Assembly: GCA_019694675.1 (NCBI GenBank)
Contig: JAIBBK010000001.1
Location: 28,457-92,456, forward strand
Reading direction: 5' to 3'
DNA length: 64,000 nt
Source: Ignavibacteria bacterium
GTDB lineage: Bacteria; Bacteroidota; Ignavibacteria; Tepidaquicellales; Tepidaquicellaceae
Shown: positions 63,874-64,000 of the stretch, piece after piece
Layout of the letters: each line of letters starts with the position of its first letter
Position numbering within the stretch: position 1 is the stretch's first letter
Translations under genes and position numbers: made by a program
The notes under the pieces: generated by a model
Database searches by the model: none
What the model saw: only the letters and a program-made list of their open reading frames with translations
What the model was told of the DNA's origin: nothing

Positions 63874-64000
63874 CTCAAGAATAATTGCTCCGTACTCAAG
63901 AATAATTGCTCCGTACTCAAGAATAATTGCTCCGTACTCAAGAATAATTGCTCCGTACTCAAGAATAATTGCTCCGTACTCAAGAATAATTGCTCCGTAC
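63874..64000. repeat. 21-bp tandem repeat at the right edge
   Basis: Six perfect copies of a unit beginning CTCAAGAATAATTGCTCC start at 63874, 63895, 63916, 63937, 63958 and 63979, and the array runs off the window. The unit is 7 codons long and open on the minus strand (STEQLFL repeats), but no start or gene context is visible. There are no unique spacers, so it is a minisatellite and not a CRISPR array. Confidence 0.95.

Noticed and set aside
63568..63983. Minus-strand ORFs at the right edge
   Set aside because: They are antisense to the duplicated T9SS tail and to the 21-bp minisatellite, and their repeats simply reflect those DNA repeats.
63874..64000. CRISPR array
   Set aside because: Repeats are contiguous 21-bp copies without unique spacers, and no cas gene is present; the 48-bp array at 27286 fails for the same reason.

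Overview
The window looks like a chromosome segment from an uncultured or little-studied member of the Ignavibacteria / Kapabacteria-like branch of the Bacteroidota-Chlorobiota group. The signs are: secreted proteins ending in type IX secretion (T9SS) sorting domains with NPFNPST-type motifs; other secreted proteins ending in a two-loop dockerin-like calcium module; gene starts that mostly lack a Shine-Dalgarno sequence; TAnnTTTG-like -7 boxes; a Bacteroidota-type histone H1-like mini-protein; and RND pumps and lipoproteins of a Gram-negative cell. Taxonomy is inferred from these family features; no 16S or database search was possible.

Layout. (1) 0.36-22 kb: nine consecutive plus-strand genes for exported proteins, interrupted only by a small cytoplasmic LysM protein on the minus strand. 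Most stand alone and have their own terminator. Eight of the nine end in the same C-terminal cassette, a beta-domain with an HRNSIETWS-like motif followed by two EF-hand-like loops. Their N-terminal heads differ completely: LamG/P-domain adhesin, sialidase-like propeller, subtilisin S8, carboxypeptidase M14, two M1 aminopeptidases and two SBBP-like propellers. The ninth is a fasciclin lipoprotein. This reads as an extracellular proteolysis and adhesion array. (2) 22-35.4 kb: housekeeping genes, including a CbpA-type co-chaperone, radC, tRNA-Pro(GGG), a DinB-like protein, a META lipoprotein, mgtE with a PAP2 protein, a lepA-lepB-hemW cluster, a histone H1-like protein and sdhCD. (3) 36-42 kb: a complete RND efflux operon (membrane fusion protein, pump, outer-membrane factor) with 1-nt and 4-nt overlaps. 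(4) 42-45 kb: a metallophosphatase that looks frameshifted, pyrE and murI. (5) 45-64 kb: T9SS-sorted secreted proteins flanking an AT-rich island with three paralogous giant signalling proteins (class III nucleotidyl cyclase + STAND/NB-ARC ATPase + TPR).

A dispersed non-coding repeat occurs in three intergenic regions (about 27.3-27.8, 35.8-36.1 and 43.2-43.4 kb). Its copies keep the same nested helices while the paired bases change together, which suggests a structured RNA or single-stranded DNA element. One copy has been invaded by a 48-bp satellite and other hairpins. Two inverted repeats of the form TGAC-N4-GTCA (CRP/FNR-family style) precede the fasciclin gene and the first M1 aminopeptidase gene.

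The candidates for something undescribed, in my order, are the structured repeat family, the dockerin-like C-terminal cassette shared by the secreted enzymes, and the cyclase-STAND-TPR trio with an altered cyclase motif.
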